From positions 6,696,001-6,760,000 of the forward strand of contig CAJFCV020000006.1 of assembly GCA_904066235.2 (NCBI GenBank): 64,000 nucleotides of DNA, given 5' to 3'. This document shows, piece by piece, positions 21,450-38,300 of this stretch. Position 1 is the first letter of the stretch. Each line of letters starts with the position of its first letter. This DNA comes from Bursaphelenchus xylophilus (taxonomy: Eukaryota > Nematoda > Chromadorea > Rhabditida > Aphelenchoididae). A program made the position numbers and the translations under genes. The notes under the pieces are model-generated. The model worked only from the letters and a program-made list of their open reading frames with translations. It ran no database searches and was not told where the DNA came from.

Positions 21450-23094
21450 ATGAAAATGTTGCTCTCGAGGAGCATAAGATTATTACGGACTTGGCCGAAA
21501 ATTCCGATGCCAGTCAATAATGCAAAATATTTTTGTTCCGAGCCCACTCAGCAATCAGAACCCGAATTTTCCGACCTTATAGACGAGATTGTAACCAATT
21601 CAACCGAAAGAGTAGGTATATTTTTATTTATTTCATGGTTTAAGGAGACGAATTTTGCTAAGATCTTCAAGAACTCCAAATTTGTCCAACTTGGTGACTT
21701 TGATGGTCGATTGGTTGTTGGAAAAATTGTGCATCGCGTGGGGAATGATCTCTACATTGATTTTGGAAGTAAATTCAACACTGTCTGCAAATCTCCGGCG
21801 GATAAAGAGTAACTCTAGTCTTAAAAGACGATTTTTGGCTCGCTGCGTCACCCTCTGTTTAGGGGTCGGACATAGGAAAAAATGTTTTTTGAGTTCTTTG
21901 ACCTAACAAAGGTAATCACTTAAGACACGGAACGATTTTGTAAAACGATTGTTACAGTGATGTAAGATGTGGGACAGGGATATTGAATCTGAAAACCGCT
22001 ACTGGTTTCTGAGAGCCGAGATAATCGACCGACAACTTTCTCTAAATTTCCCCGAATAGTTCCAAAAGCAGAAGAAAAACTGTGGGAAGTCACATGTAAA
22101 AATTTTGTAAAACCTTACCTGTAATTTATAACTCGAATTCCAACGAGTTTAATTTTCTGGTATGTCAATAAACGAGCTGATGGATTGTAATGTTGAAATT
22201 TAGTGGATTACAGCAAACAGTTTTATAAATTCTTTACAAGTTTGGATGCATGCGGATTCGAACCTGAAAAGGACAAAGGCCGGAAACGCGCTTCCGAATC
22301 ACCGGACCATTCGGTTCGCTTTATTAATTTATACGTAGTATACCCCCTATCAATTTCAACCGGTTTGGAATTGTTTCATTTTTCACAAATTCAGAGTTCA
22401 AAAGAATATAAAACCCGTAGTAACGTCAAATTTAGATACCATTTATCCCTTATAATCAGGGTTACCTCAAAGGTCATTTCCATCCTTTTTTTGATATTTG
22501 TCTCCAGCGGGGATGGAACCAGGGTCGTCAGATTAGTTGCTTTGGGCAAATCCACTGTGCCGTGAAGCCTCTGCCAAGAAATCAAATAAATGTGATGTTT
22601 TTAGATCAGAATTTTACACTGATATTTACGTAATCTTACTAATTTGAAATTGTCATTTTTGAACTCGCCGTCTCCAAAGCCTACGGACAGTCGGTTTTGT
22701 TAAGTTTTCTCTATTGCAACGGCAACAGCAGAGCGCAGAAGGACGGTAACGCCGTATGCAAATTTCCACTTTCCGTAAATAATTTGGCGAAAAAATTTGG
22801 GAACCTATTTTAATGACCTATACCAACGTCTTAGGCCAAAAAACTCAAAAAAAAGTCTTGAATGTCCTCGGCTCATGCAGCGGGCCAAAATCGTCTTTTA
22901 ATGTTTATAAACTTTATTTAAGAGGCTATCTCGTTGGGGCCAGTGTTTTGTTGAGGTTGCACGATCCAGAACTTTCTGAACGGTTTCTTGGTTCTCGGTA
23001 TGACCTTACCCTCCTTGAAGCCGATGCGACGCTCCTTGGATTGTATGGAAAGAGAAGAACAGGTGAGTTTGACGGAACTTGGCGGGAACCTTAA
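21450..23094 (+). CDS. mrps-28: Mitochondrial small-subunit ribosomal protein MRPS28
   Basis: A mitoribosomal small-subunit protein. Exon 1 has a presequence-like start (MKMLLSRSIRLLRTWPKIPM) and the core LGDFDGRLVVGKIVHRVGND with LYIDFGSKFNTVCKSPADKE. A first short intron of about 33 bases (GTAGGTATAT...TTTAAG) interrupts it near 21613. A 1.1-kb intron follows; joining GA|GTAACT to the acceptor before AGGCTATCTC restores the frame into LLRLHDPELSERFLGSRYDL with TLLEADATLLGL, the end of the MRPS28 family. A possible donor (AACAG|GTGAGT, about 23064) leaves the very last residues unsure. Two minus-strand tRNA-like repeats lie in the large intron. Confidence 0.85.
22238..22575 (-). repeat. Two tRNA-derived (SINE-like) sequences on the minus strand
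   Basis: Read on the minus strand, about 22250-22320 has an A-box-like TGGTCCGGTGA and a perfect B box GGTTCGAATCC. About 22505-22570 has CGGCACAGTGG and GGTTCCATCCC. Neither folds into a clean cloverleaf. They lie in the MRPS28 intron. Confidence 0.35.
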
Positions 23095-23429
23095 AACACG
23101 ATTTCTGATTGAGTGAAGCAGCCATGGACATGGAAAAATTTCGATTTTGAGGTTTTTGCGTTAATGTGACTTTATTCGTTCTATACCCATTGACAAAACT
23201 TTTTTGTCCACTTTGGCGTTCACGTAGTTATTTGTACAAGAGAGTATTTTCTGTTATCTAAGCTTAACTGTAGATGGTTCAAACGTTACAGCCGATTATT
23301 CTGAAGCATCTGACGTCATGACGTACAAAAATCGGCCTTTTTTGAAAAAAAGTTTTTTCGATTTCTTGGTGCTCAGTCAGGATATCCAAAAAATTCTTTC
23401 TGCATGGTAAAGAAGAAGATGGGCGGTTT

Positions 23430-24055
23430 TTTGCCTATGAAAATCATTTTCTCCGCCCTCGCGGAAAACAGTGTATTCGACCTTTGGGCACTTTTTTAGT
23501 CATCACACCCATCTTAAACGCTTTTTTGTGGTTTCTGATGGTTAAAATGAGGAGTTTTGTTAATTTTTATGTTTATCAAGCGTTCGGCGAAGGTACGTCA
23601 GCCGCTCGCCGTATGTTAAGTCAGCTGCGGATAAGAAATGGCCCAACACAATTCTTATGATCTTTCAAGCATTCTCTGCAGGTGTCGTGTACCCTCCAAA
23701 ATTTTGTCGTCAAGCTTTGGCAGAGGTTAAGCCATCGAGAAACCACTTTGTGCACTTGAAAACAACAAAATATTTTTTGTTTAAATTTCTCTGCCCTGCT
23801 GTTTCAAACATCCGCACGGTGCGCTCCGATTTTATCGGTGTTGCAGCGACTGCTTTGCACCGTGCGGTCGCTAAATCGGATCGCATAGCGTTGTAGCCGG
23901 CCTTCTGATCCGTTGTGCAGAAAATTTGAAGACTTTCCGGATGCTAGAGTGTCACAATAAAGCGTTAAAAATTCGTGTGATGACCAAAAAAGTGCCCGAA
24001 AGTGTCCGCCGAATACACTGCTTTCCGCGCTGGCGGAGAAAATGATTTTCATAAC
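23430..24055. repeat. Foldback of about 620 bp with 75-bp arms
   Basis: ATGAAAATCATTTTCTCCGC at 23438 and the following GCGGAAAACAGTGTATTCGA are mirrored near 23975-24055 (AATACACTGCTTTCCGCG...). The interior has GCACGGTGCG palindromes. No gene is seen in the rest of 23095-24578 except this, MITE B copy 4 and a family A end. Confidence 0.7.
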
Positions 24056-24085
24056 TTTGCAAGCGCCACCGAGATATTGAACCAT

Positions 24086-24383
24086 TTTTTCCGCGGAGAG
24101 TGCGCCTAACGCGGAGAGCGGTCAGAGAGAAAAACGCTTTTTGGCCATAACTTTAGCAGTTTCATGCGGAAAAAAATTATTTTTTGTGGAAACATTACCC
24201 TTTACGGTAGAAATAGGTATGCAACCTTTCGTGCCGAAATTCGGCAAAAAGTCCCAAATTTTCGCCGACTTTCGATCTGAAAATCTCGGCTGTTTCTGCA
24301 AAGCGCGAGCTAGCATTCCCCCCTGTAAGCCAAAAAAACGTGGATTTGAACAATACTGTCAAATTAACAACCCTAATTAGTCT
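24086..24383. repeat. MITE B copy 4 (partial) followed by family A right end
   Basis: Phrases typical of B (CTGCAAAGCGCGAGCTAGCA; TTTCGTGCCGAAATTCGGCA) end at CCCCCCTG (24325). TAAGCCAAAA and GTCAAATTAACAACCCTAAT follow, the right end of family A. A B element therefore interrupted a family A copy here as well. Confidence 0.65.
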
Positions 24384-24578
24384 GCGAACGAAACTTCTAA
24401 ACGGTTTATTAAATGCGCTGGATTGACGTTGTTGCTTCACTGTGTCTGAAATCGTGTTTTTCATCCCAGTGGAAGCAGAGAAGACAAAAGAATAGGAACC
24501 CCGTTTATGTAATGTTTATTGTTACAAGTCGAATAAAATGTTGTGAGATTGGTTAAGAGATCGGAATATTTGATTAAA

Positions 24579-27043
24579 TTAGTTGACGAGAGTATAGCGA
24601 AGCCGTTTGTTCTGGTCTTCAAAGAGAACTCCGGAGTTGGTCCAGGTATCCAGACCCTGGTGGACAATCTCTTCGTCGATTCCCTTGGCCACACATTTTC
24701 TGATGATATCTCTTTTGGTGATATTGGAATTTCCAGAAACAAGGAAATCGCGAATCGCATCGAAGGCTTCATCCAGTGGACTCTTCCTCCTAAACCATCT
24801 CATTACACAGAATTCCCATCAAAAATATACAATCCTTATAAAAAAGCATTACCTTCTAATGTCCTGCATTTTGGGAGCTAATGAAGCCTTGGCCGAATCC
24901 ATCAACCGAATAGCTTCATCCACGTTTTCAGGGGTAACTTCATCGCTCAAATGGAGTCGAGCCAAAGCTGTACTCAGACGGATTATACCTAGGAGTACAC
25001 GAGGAGATGTATAAGTGGAGTTAACGTCCTCTTCGGCATCGTTTCTGATCTGAACGTACTTCTCAACAAGTCGCTGGGTTAAGGATGTAGGGAATTTCGG
25101 CTGCTTTTTCTTGCAGATCGTGATGTATTTCCTACAAAAGTATTTAAACAATTAATCAATTACAAAACCGAGATCAAGGCAAGAAATTGACTCATACCTG
25201 ACCAAATCCATAGGTAATGGTTCCATCGCTGCTTTAGGCTGATGCCCTTCTCGGTGGACAAAAGTTACATGCTCAGCCAGACGACGATCACCATCACGAT
25301 CAGGACGATCTTGAATAAGCCACAATAAATCGAAGCGAGACAGCAGAGCCGCTGGCAATTGGATATTCTCTTCAATAGATCTCTTCGGGTTGTATCGGCC
25401 AAAAGCAGGGTTAGCGGCAGCAACAATCGCAACACGAGCATTCAAAGAAGTCAAAATACCAGCCTTGGCGATAGAAATGGTCTGTTGTTCCATGACTTCA
25501 TGGATGGCGGTTCTGTCCGATTCCATCATTTTATCAAACTCATCAATACAACATATTCCCTTATCAGCCAGTACCAGTGCTCCTCCTTCCAGAGTCATCT
25601 CGCCGGTTACAGAATCCTTGACAACAGCTGCTGTCAGACCAACCCCAGAAGATCCTCGTCCAGTTGTGTATTGACTTCGAACGGCCAATCGGTCCACATA
25701 AGATAGAAGCTGAGACTTGGCCACTCCAGGATCACCAACCAGAAGGACATTTATGGCTCCTGAAATTTTATTTTTTTTTACGAAATTCATTGGGAAGAAA
25801 TAATCTACCTCTGATCTTCATTCCAGATTCCTGTGCATCAGTTCCTCCAACCAAGCAGAGCAGGAGAGATTTCTTCACATCTGAAAGTCCGTAGATTTCG
25901 GGTGCTATGCTGTAGGCAAGGAGATCATAAATATTCTCTTGCGAAACAATGTCAATCTCCTCTTCCGTCATTTCGGCATCCGCAAAATCTTCAGTATCAT
26001 TCCGATTATTTTTGATATGATGAACATCAAGAACAACATCTGTGATCAGACCTCCTCCCATTTGTTTGAATCCACTGGAAAGTGTAGGGGTCAATACACC
26101 AGACACAAATATCTGATCTCCTGGCTGAACTTGGCGCGTGTTCTCTCCATAACAAAAGGCAGTCATGGCCCGGGGGATACTTCCAACCGGAACTTGGTCG
26201 CTCTACAATAAAAACAAACATTAATATTAACATATAATACACTCACCAGTTCTTGGATTCTGATCTCCTGGAATTTTGGCATCTTGGAACCTCGATGTTG
26301 AAGTTGAAGACGACCACCAGCCTTCGAAGAAACACAATCCTTGCTCTGACAGTTGATCAGAGGTTGGAAGGCTCTTGTTGTAACAGTCTGATACAGCTCG
26401 GAACCACAAGTGTCACAGCTGTATGTTATTACACTAACCGATGGCTTAACGTCGGAGACCCGAATAACAACTCCCTTCATGACGACGAGCTTACCTACCC
26501 ACTGAGCTCTGATATCCCTTACGGCAAGCTGGGATTCAGTAGGTTCATGAACGAAATAGACTTCACTAAACTTGGAAAATGACATCATAATATGGCAACG
26601 GAAATAAACATATCATCAACTCACAATCTTCGCATCAGTTCCTCGGGATAATGATTTTTCGGATCTTCTGGTTGTTGGTTTTCCTGGCTTTTCTCCTGCT
26701 CCTTTTTGACCACATATTTTCTTTGGAAAACGAAAGCATCTAAAGCATCCACAACTGGAGCCTCACTAGTACTCAGAATTTGGGCAATGTATTCGTCAAT
26801 CGATTGGGAAAACAGTTTCTGATACCTCCTGGTGTTGTTCTGAATCTCTGTCTTCAAGTCAGGATCGTGTTGATTAACATCAGCCAGGTGAATGTAGAGA
26901 GCTACCAATTTTCGATGAGCCAGTTCCGTAATCTTATCGGCATAAACAAAGTTTTTCATTCCCCCATCGTCCGATTTGAAGTAGTTGCGAAGAAAGTCGT
27001 CGATTCGTTGCTTGGCCTCGCCGTAGTTCTTAATCACGCCCAT
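24579..27043 (-). CDS. mcm-7: MCM7, replicative helicase subunit
   Basis: One of the six MCM2-7 ring ATPases that unwind DNA at replication origins and forks. The start [20 protein letters not shown] at 27043 follows TTTTCTTTTAG and a 14-base leader, suggesting trans-splicing. Visible blocks: the zinc-binding [37 protein letters not shown] (Walker A), [25 protein letters not shown] (Walker B), [40 protein letters not shown] and [20 protein letters not shown] (arginine finger), the MCM7-type sequence. The C-terminal winged-helix exon reads [12 protein letters not shown] and ends RLRYTLVN. It shares a 388-base divergent promoter with the CDK gene. Confidence 0.96.
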
Positions 27044-27431
27044 ACTTCCAAGAGAACCTAAAAGAAAATAAAGGTTAATATCCATAACTTAAACAACGTC
27101 TATCATGCATCAACAAGGCCGTCAAATAATATGCCGTTGAATGAATAAACAACTCTTGCAAAGCTTATACATTTTTCTTTTCCAAAAACGTTCGTTTTAT
27201 TTTTTCGCGCCTTACCTTCTTCGCGGCAGGACCAAGACCTTGACGCGCTTGACGATGTTTACAAATTCTAGAAGTGGTTATTCGTTGCATGCAACGTTGC
27301 AACTTGCAAGTTTTTTTCTGAATTCATCTTCTTGTAAGAATTCATGAATTCATTTTATGGAAGATCTGTTTTCAGTTTTATTTTAACGCGAAAATTTTCT
27401 TGAGCTTTTTTAATTTTATGTTTAGATACTA

Positions 27432-30935
<3,504 letters not shown>

Positions 30936-32077
30936 TTTGATTACTGTAATGGAAATGGTTTATTTCATGAAGCCTTTCTCCCAAAGTAATGGGATTAAAA
31001 GCGATGGAAGCGTTTTTTGGGCAGCCTCCATAAAAGACGGACTGTAGAAATGCGTGTGTGTATATATTTGTGTACTTTATTATCATCCCTCTGAATTATT
31101 CATTAAATTGAAGCTTGATCACAAAAAAATGTCTCAGCCTTTTGGTTCTTCTAATTGACCCGTATATTGAAGGTCATAGTCGTGAGGGAAGAGGCTCGAT
31201 TCCGAGCGGGAAGGCGGCGACAAACATGTCGCATGAGAATCCTTCTTGGTTTATTTGTTCGGATACCCTTTCTTTTGTATGAATGCCTATAAACGAGCCC
31301 TCTTTTGACATTGGTGACACTCGAGACGCGACCTTGCCATTGGTTGGTCACTAAGGTCAGTCGGCCTCCACAGAACGGAAACCCGTCATTTCTTCGAGGA
31401 GGTCGGGTAGTCATCTGGATGCCTCCGCAAGGTCGATGGATGACAGTCGTACCCCGATCATCTGATTATAATGATTTCGGGAGGATTACGGGGAGCTCTG
31501 TTTGCCCTTGAATCACTCGCAACGATAACGACGACTGCCTCGCATCAAGAACCGATGAGCCTGGGAGGGAAAAGAGTCGGCGTCATAATCGCAGCCTATA
31601 TGGGAGATTATAGTAGCGAGAGTGAGGCACATTTACCATGGGTCCGCTCTCGTATACAGTCTAGCCCTTGGTCGCCGGAGGCGATCCCAGTCTCTGCCGT
31701 TTTCGATTTCTCTTTTTCAAACATTCCTTCGACATGCCCCCTCTCCCTGCCTTGCCGTCGCCGGCTTTCGAAACGTTACCTCCCGTTTTTGGTGGTTGCG
31801 CTTTTCAGGTACATACGACGACACAAAGACAACCCATTGAAGAGACGATGGGGGAATGTGCGCAACTCTCTTCAACGACCCTTTTATTCTTTCCCTCCCC
31901 CCACTTCTCGCGGGTCGTTCGGTCGCGTAAGTCAGGGTTCTGGAAGAGGTAAACCCGTACCCGGTGTCATCCATCACTGTTCTTGTTCTTTTGCCGTGAT
32001 CTAATGACCGTGATTCGAGGGTTTCTTTGTTGTCCCTGTTAATCTCGCTTTTTGAGGGACAGGACCAGACCGGCAGG
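30936..32077. other. GC-richer intergenic stretch upstream of the innexin gene
   Basis: From about 31150 the GC content rises and stop codons thin out, leaving a 177-codon frame at 31471-32004 without family resemblance and with no splice context. It could be promoter or 5' UTR of the innexin; TTGAGGGACAG at about 32062 is a possible acceptor just before the innexin start. Confidence 0.4.
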
Positions 32078-33635
32078 ATGATCGGGGCTCTGGCACCCTA
32101 TCTCGGCCGGATCCGCCGTTCCTATCAGTCCAATGATATAATTGACAGACTCAATTATCAGTATACGGCGGTCATGATAATGCTGGCAGCCTTCACTCTG
32201 ACAGCTACTCAATATGTTGGTAAGCCCATTCAATGCTGGGTCCCTCCAGAATTTACAGGAGCATGGGAAAAGTAAGGATTTATGATGCAATCGAGGTTCG
32301 GGATGACAATTCTTTTGGATTTCTTTCAAAAACTCTTTCCTTTCACGTTGGAATTTGTCTGTGGCGAAAGTCCTTCCATGAAAATTTCATGTTATTAACC
32401 TCCTTTCACACTTCTGCATATAATTTTCATCACTTTTTGCTTAGAAAAAGTAAAATTTTAATTTCAGATATGCCGAAACTTATTGTTTTGCCAAAGGGAC
32501 ATACTTTTTACCCATCCATGAGAGTATCGACACAGTAGCCGACAAAGAGAAGCATGTTATAGGATATTACCAGTGGGTACCCCTTATCCTGGGACTTCAG
32601 GCTTTCCTTTTCTACTTTCCTTCGTTTGTTTGGAAAGCACTAAATTTTAATACAGGTAATAGAACGGAACCTTTGAAGCGAGTTATCGCTCTTCAAATCA
32701 ATGACTGATGGATGACCTTGCAGGTATTAATGTAAAGAGTGTTTTGAACAGTGCTGCATTAGTCAAAAAGAAGTTCGATAAGGGCACTAGGAATGTGCAA
32801 GTTCAGAAAGCTACACTGCACTTAATTGAAGCCATTGAAATGCAGAGAGATCTGAAGACATGTAAGAATTACTTCTTTAAACTTGCAGTATAACAAATTA
32901 CAGCTACCTTTTTCCTGTCCGTTTTCGGAAAAAGGAATGGATTATATCTCTCCACGCTGTATTTGGCCACCAAGTTGTTATATGTAATCAATATTGTGGC
33001 CCAACTGTTAATGTTAAATCAATTCTTAGGACCGTCTTACACTTTTTGGGGATGGGGTGTGCTCAGAGATGTGATTAATGGAAGAGAATGGAGCGAATCC
33101 GGGCATTTTCCCAGAGTCACTTTATGTGATTTCAATGTAAGCCCCCGTTTATACATTTATCATCACCTCCTGTTCAGGTACGAATCTTGGGGAATATTCA
33201 TCGATGGACCGTGCAGTGTGTTCTGATGATAAACATGTTCAACGAAAAGATCTTTGTTTTCATGTGGTTCTGGTTTATCTTCGTAGGAGTTCTATCGGTT
33301 CTCAGTTTTATTTATTGGTTCTTTGCCATCAGTCTTCGAAGTCAGAGACGTTCTTTCGTTACCAAATACCTCCGATGCACCAATGCTATTGGTCAATATC
33401 CCTCTCGTACTGAACTCAGTCTAGTCAACGATCTGACCATTAAATTTCTGAGATCCGACGGAGTCTTTTTGCTTAGACTTATACAGGTAAGAGGATCAAA
33501 ATGAATACTCACCTTTCTGTTTAGACCAATGGCGGTGACCTTCTGACAGGAGAGATTGTCTCCGCTCTTTATCAGCACTATCAGGACAAGCAGACGACTA
33601 AGGCTAGTCCCAGTCCCGATTCGCCGCAGATTTGA
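32078..33635 (+). CDS. Innexin gap-junction protein
   Basis: A four-pass protein forming invertebrate gap junctions. The start is MIGALAPYLGRIRRSYQSND; TM1 is YTAVMIMLAAFTLTATQYVG followed directly by KPIQCWVPPEFTGAWEKYAE, the innexin signature with extracellular cysteines. HVIGYYQWVPLILGLQAFLF is TM2 with the YYQWV motif. An intron ending TTACAG joins KT to STFFLSVFGKRNGLYLS; then TM3 (LLYVINIVAQLLMLNQFLG), GHFPRVTLCDFN, VRNLGNIHRWTVQCVLMINM and TM4 (FMWFWFIFVGVLSVLSFIYW). The C-terminus ends KASPSPDSPQI. Six introns or so, all short. Which of the many nematode innexins it corresponds to is not settled. Confidence 0.94.
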
Positions 33636-33951
33636 TTCAATCTTAATCAACGACGATCACACTGCCAATTTAGATATCTGGTATTACATTGTTCTAGGAT
33701 AACAAGATGCTCTCGATTCAGGAAAATTTTTATTCGCGAACGTGCCTGCTGACCGGTGAAAGGCGCCGAGATCTTTAAACAAAATATAAAAGTAGGATCT
33801 GTAGCCTCGATCCCATCAATTAGTCCTTCATAATAACTGTGGTAATAATTTAAGATTACTTTTACTGTTTTCGCATCTCACAGACTTCAAGGCCAATAAA
33901 TAAATATATTAAATTCTTTATGATACAGATTGACTACAGATTTTTAAGGAT

Positions 33952-34847
33952 TTAAATCACCTCTGATTCTCTGCTGGACTCATCTTTAGGCTCTTCTGTT
34001 TTCTCGTTGGACCTTGGGGTTTTCTTGCCATTTTCAACTTCTTCGTCCGATTCCTAAACAACGAAATTGTTAATAAATTCGGTTCTTCAAAGGAGATAAG
34101 AATACCTTTCTCTTTTTGGCAACGGGCTCGTCCAATTCATCGACGCTGACAATAAAACTGTTCTCCACATGAACAATAGGTTCTTCTTCCTCGTCACTAT
34201 CCTCAGTGCTCTTTGCTAACCGATCACCAAATGGATTTACGCATGTAACAACATTTACAGTCTTTTCCACAGCCCTAAGAAATTTTCCAATCGCGTTGTA
34301 ATGGCGTGTCGGCTCTATTAACAACTCAGCTAGCCTTAAAACATACTTTACAACCATAATTTATCGCAATAGAAAAAAACACAAGTTCCAACCTCTGAAT
34401 CGTGAATGGAGCAGCCTCGAAGCCCTCTGCTTTGGCCATAATCTCGTCCCGAACTCTGTTGTAATATTCGCTGTTGTTCATTGGCTTAACAGGTTCATTT
34501 TCATCGTTTTCTTTCTCAAATTCCCTATTTATCATATCCTCAATAACCGTCTTGACATTAGTAATAAGAATGAGAGTGCTTACCTTGAGTTTCCAAACAA
34601 AAGCATTACGACATATCGACCAGTCATACAATGTCTGTCCCCTATGAGCTACAAAAGTAAAATACTCCTCCAACAAGCTATTTGCGTGTTCTCGGATTCC
34701 TTTGGCATTCTTTGTAACTTCATCCTAAAACCAATAAAATAATAAATAAATATTACGTACCTTAGTTGGCTCTTTGAACTCTTTGAGCATGAATTCATAA
34801 TCAGCAGGATCATGAAAAACAATTTCTTGGAGTTTACGTTCAACCAT
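33952..34847 (-). CDS. PPP4R2: Protein phosphatase 4 regulatory subunit 2 (PPP4R2)
   Basis: The regulatory subunit that targets PP4 catalytic subunit to DNA-damage and centrosome substrates. The start at 34847 gives MVERKLQEIVFHDPADYEFM. Core blocks are LLEEYFTFVAHRGQTLYDWS, NAFVWKLK, YNRVRDEIMAKAEGFEAAPF, TIQRLAELLIEPTRHYNAIG and KFLRAVEKTVNVVTCV, each lining up with human PPP4R2. The tail is acidic and charged (STEDSDEEEEP) and ends RESEVI. It is shorter than the human protein, mostly in the disordered tail. It faces away from UGGT across a 488-base gap that contains a CGCAGCTCGCGG motif. Confidence 0.9.
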
Positions 34848-35059
34848 TTTAACCTTTTGGCCCTGAAACGGCATAACAAACTACGCACATCAAAATATAA
34901 ATGATATTCGCAGAATTTCATTACATTAAACACAACCAAGACTAAAAAAAACTGTTTTTTTTATTAGAAAAGTATTCGGAATTTGATTGCATGTAGATGC
35001 TAGCAACAGAAATAGCATGCTAGCAACAGAATTCTAAAAAAGGGCTTCATGGAAATTGC

Positions 35060-35240
35060 AAAGCGTGAAATTGGACAGATTTTTTCACTGCAAAAAATAG
35101 TGACATTTCGTACGATCGCAGCCACTACTGTGTACTAATGTCCAATTTCCTAAAAAAGGTAAGCATTCTGCGCGGAATTCTGCGGGTTTCCAGTCCGCGA
35201 GCTGCGTCCATATTAAAGAAAACGTAGTTCTTCGAAGATT
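35060..35240. promoter_or_regulatory. Divergent promoter region with CGCAGCTCGCGG motif and short palindrome
   Basis: Between PPP4R2 and UGGT: GAAATTGGACAGATTTTTTC (about 35067) is mirrored by TGTCCAATTTCC (about 35139), and CCGCGAGCTGCGTCC lies at 35195-35209. The palindrome is shared with sequence at about 41510 and 53310, so it is a dispersed repeat; the motif may be regulatory. Confidence 0.4.
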
Positions 35241-35335
35241 TTTTCTGTAATGTTGTACGGTTTCCATTAACATATTTTTTCTCTCTAATTTATCAGCTTG
35301 GTGCTATCGTGTGAAAGCTGATATTTTTGATTGGA

Positions 35336-38300
35336 ATGAGGAACCCGTTGTTATTTATCCTCTTTATATCAGTATTTAACGTTGTATACTCCGAAAAAAG
35401 TGTTATAGTGTCGCTTCAAAGTCAATGGAACCACACGTCTTTTATCGCAGAAGTTAGGTATGGGGTTTCTATTGTTTTCTGTATGGGTTTCGATTTAGTG
35501 AGTTCTTGGCTTCTGAAGACGAGAAATTATTCTGGAGGTACCTAGATCAGTTGGCACAAGCAAAACCGTTGCCTAGCGACAGTAAGTCCAATTACCTTGC
35601 GATCATCTTTGTGTAGGGACTCATGAACAGGAGTATGAGACGGCATACAAAAATGCCGTTGCAATTGCTGGAGAGACGAGGTCAGATCTGATAAAGTTGG
35701 CTTTGGCATTGAGAATTTATTCTCCCAGGGTTTCTGTTTTCCGTCAGATCGGGTCTGATGAGCAATCTGGTTGTGGTACTTTTGTAGTGATTGAAGGGAA
35801 GGCAACATGCGATTTAAAGAGCTTGGATCAAATTGTGAGTGGTTCAAAGAGGTAAGCCTATATTGAATTAAGTAACTTTTCAGAGAATGGTTCCGACCTT
35901 ATACATTTGACCATGTACATCCACGATCCAATAATGATGCTCCGTTTGTGATATTATATTCTGACATTGGAACCGAGTCTTTTGCTGCATTTCATAATAG
36001 GTTGGTATCGTTGGCAAAGGCTGGTAACGTGCAATATGTGTTTCGGCATTTTGCAAAGGTTAGTTCATTTATGGGATGTTTAAGTTTAGTTGATTTATGC
36101 AATGAGTTTAGACTTCCGTCCTGTCTCCTGTCGGATTATCTGGATACGGCGCAGAATTGGCAATAAAGAACACAGAATACAAAGCGGTTGATGATTCTGA
36201 CCAAAACATGGGTGACTTCGACGAGGAAGGAGATCAGGATGTTCATGGACTTTACTTCAATGTCCTCAGAAAGAATCTTCCGGACAGTGAGGAGTCCTTG
36301 AAACAACTCAAAAGACATCTTTCGGAGTTGGAAGAGTTAACTCCTTTAAAACAATGGGAAGTCTCCGATCTCTCATATCAAGCAGCTTACAAGGTAGTCA
36401 GTGAACCATCTGAAACTGCTCTTAGCGAGTTGGTAGACATATCTCAGAACTTCCCTATACGCGCCAGGAATCTTGTGAGTATCCGGCTGCCACAGGATTT
36501 TCGCCAAGAGGTTATCGCCAATCAGAAAGTCTTGAGGGAAGGAAGCGGGATTTCGGAAGGCGATAATGCGTTTTTCGTCAACGGAATTAGCGTCGATGTT
36601 GATCAACTCGACGTTTTCCAATTGTTCGACACAATCCGAGCCGAGGAGAGACTGGCCTCTGTTTTTTATAATATGGGATTTCGGGTAATTCGATTTGTTT
36701 TACTTCTTTATCCATTTTTAGCGTGAATATTTATCCTTGCTATATCAGCAACGATTCCTTGAGGAGAAGACCAACTTTGCGATCGACTACCGAGAAGCGC
36801 ATCCAATTTATTTGAATAATCTTGATAAGGATAAGCAATACAAAGACTGGGGGAATAGCGTCAAGGCTCTTCTTCAGCCAACTTACATGGGAATGCTCCG
36901 TCCCATTGCCAGGAACTTCTTTACTCTTATTTTTGTCATTGACCCAGCATCCCCTGAGGCCAAGAATCTCCTCTCCGTCGGTCATTCGCTCTACATTCAC
37001 CGAGTTCCCATCAGGATTGGATTTGTCTTTGTAGTAAATGATGACAAATCCGTTTCTGGGCTGACTGATTCTGGGGTCGCACTTCTAAATTTGTATAATT
37101 TTGCCAAGAACGACCGAGATTCCGCCGCCAAGGCAATCGATTTGGTGTCAAAGGTAAGCCTATGCCTCTTTAAACGACTCTTTAAGGCTCTTGAAAATAT
37201 CGGTGCCGACTTGACCCCGGAGGCGGTTCACAATTTCTTCAAGGCGAAGTTCCCTGGAGAAGAAATCAATGATGTCTTCCAAGCTGACAGTGATTATGAC
37301 ACTGGCCGGACTGCAGGGGCAGCTTTTCTTCGAAGGAGTTTGTTGGGGAAGGTCCCAAAAGTCATGTTAAATGGAATCGTCTTGGATGACTCGTCGATTA
37401 CTCCGGATAGAATTGAAGAAGCGATTCTAATGCAAATAATGAGACAGACTAATTACCTACAAAGATCTGTGATGATGGGTAAATTGACGGATCGGGAAAA
37501 TGTTCAAGATTGGATTATGAAACAGCCCGAAGTCCTTCCTCGATTGAATCAGAGACTTTTGGGCACTCCGCATTCTGTTGTTATTCATGATAATGTTTAT
37601 CGTAGGTTGCCTTGTAGATTGAGGTTATAGTTAACTTTTAGCTTGCGGGGCAAAGAAGTCAACGGAGATCCGGGAATTGGGAGAGTCAGAGTTGAATCAG
37701 TGTGTTTTGGAGAGTGTTAAACATTTTACGAGAGAAGGTGAGGTATAAGAAACCATAGTGGGGAGGCTTCGGTAACTTGTTTTTACGTCTTAGTACTGCA
37801 TAGGGGCTCCTACTCTTCTACGGGACATATCTCAAAAAATCCGAAAAATCGTGCTGGTTAAGAATATATTATCCCAAGCTGCCCAATTTTGGGTTTTAGG
37901 GGTGAAACATCAATTGCAAGTTGACTTAAAGCCCTATATAAACCCCTTTTCGCTTAATTTTTCACAAGTTTACAAATTTTATGTGTAAAATGATGTTTCT
38001 TGAGTTTCTAAGACGTAATAAATAAGTCTTGGCACAAAAATTTATTTTTCAGACCTTCAACTTCAAGACCTTCAAGTTTTATATACTCTTGATCTGCACA
38101 AGTTTTCGGATTTTTTAATATATGTCCCGTCGAAAAGTAGGAGCCCCCATAAAAGTACTTTCCTTTAAGATCTTTGAGGAAAAGTTGGAAAACAGTGTAA
38201 ATTTTTCAAAAAAGTCTGACTTTTTTGAAAGAAGTATTAGTATGTGGTTTCAGACAGTTAGAAATGAGATTTTATTGGCAAACATATTGTAAGTATTGTG

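Noticed and set aside
31471..32004. 177-codon open frame upstream of the innexin
   Set aside because: Composition follows the local GC rise, there is no family resemblance, no plausible splicing, and other frames here are also open. Treated as promoter or 5' UTR sequence.
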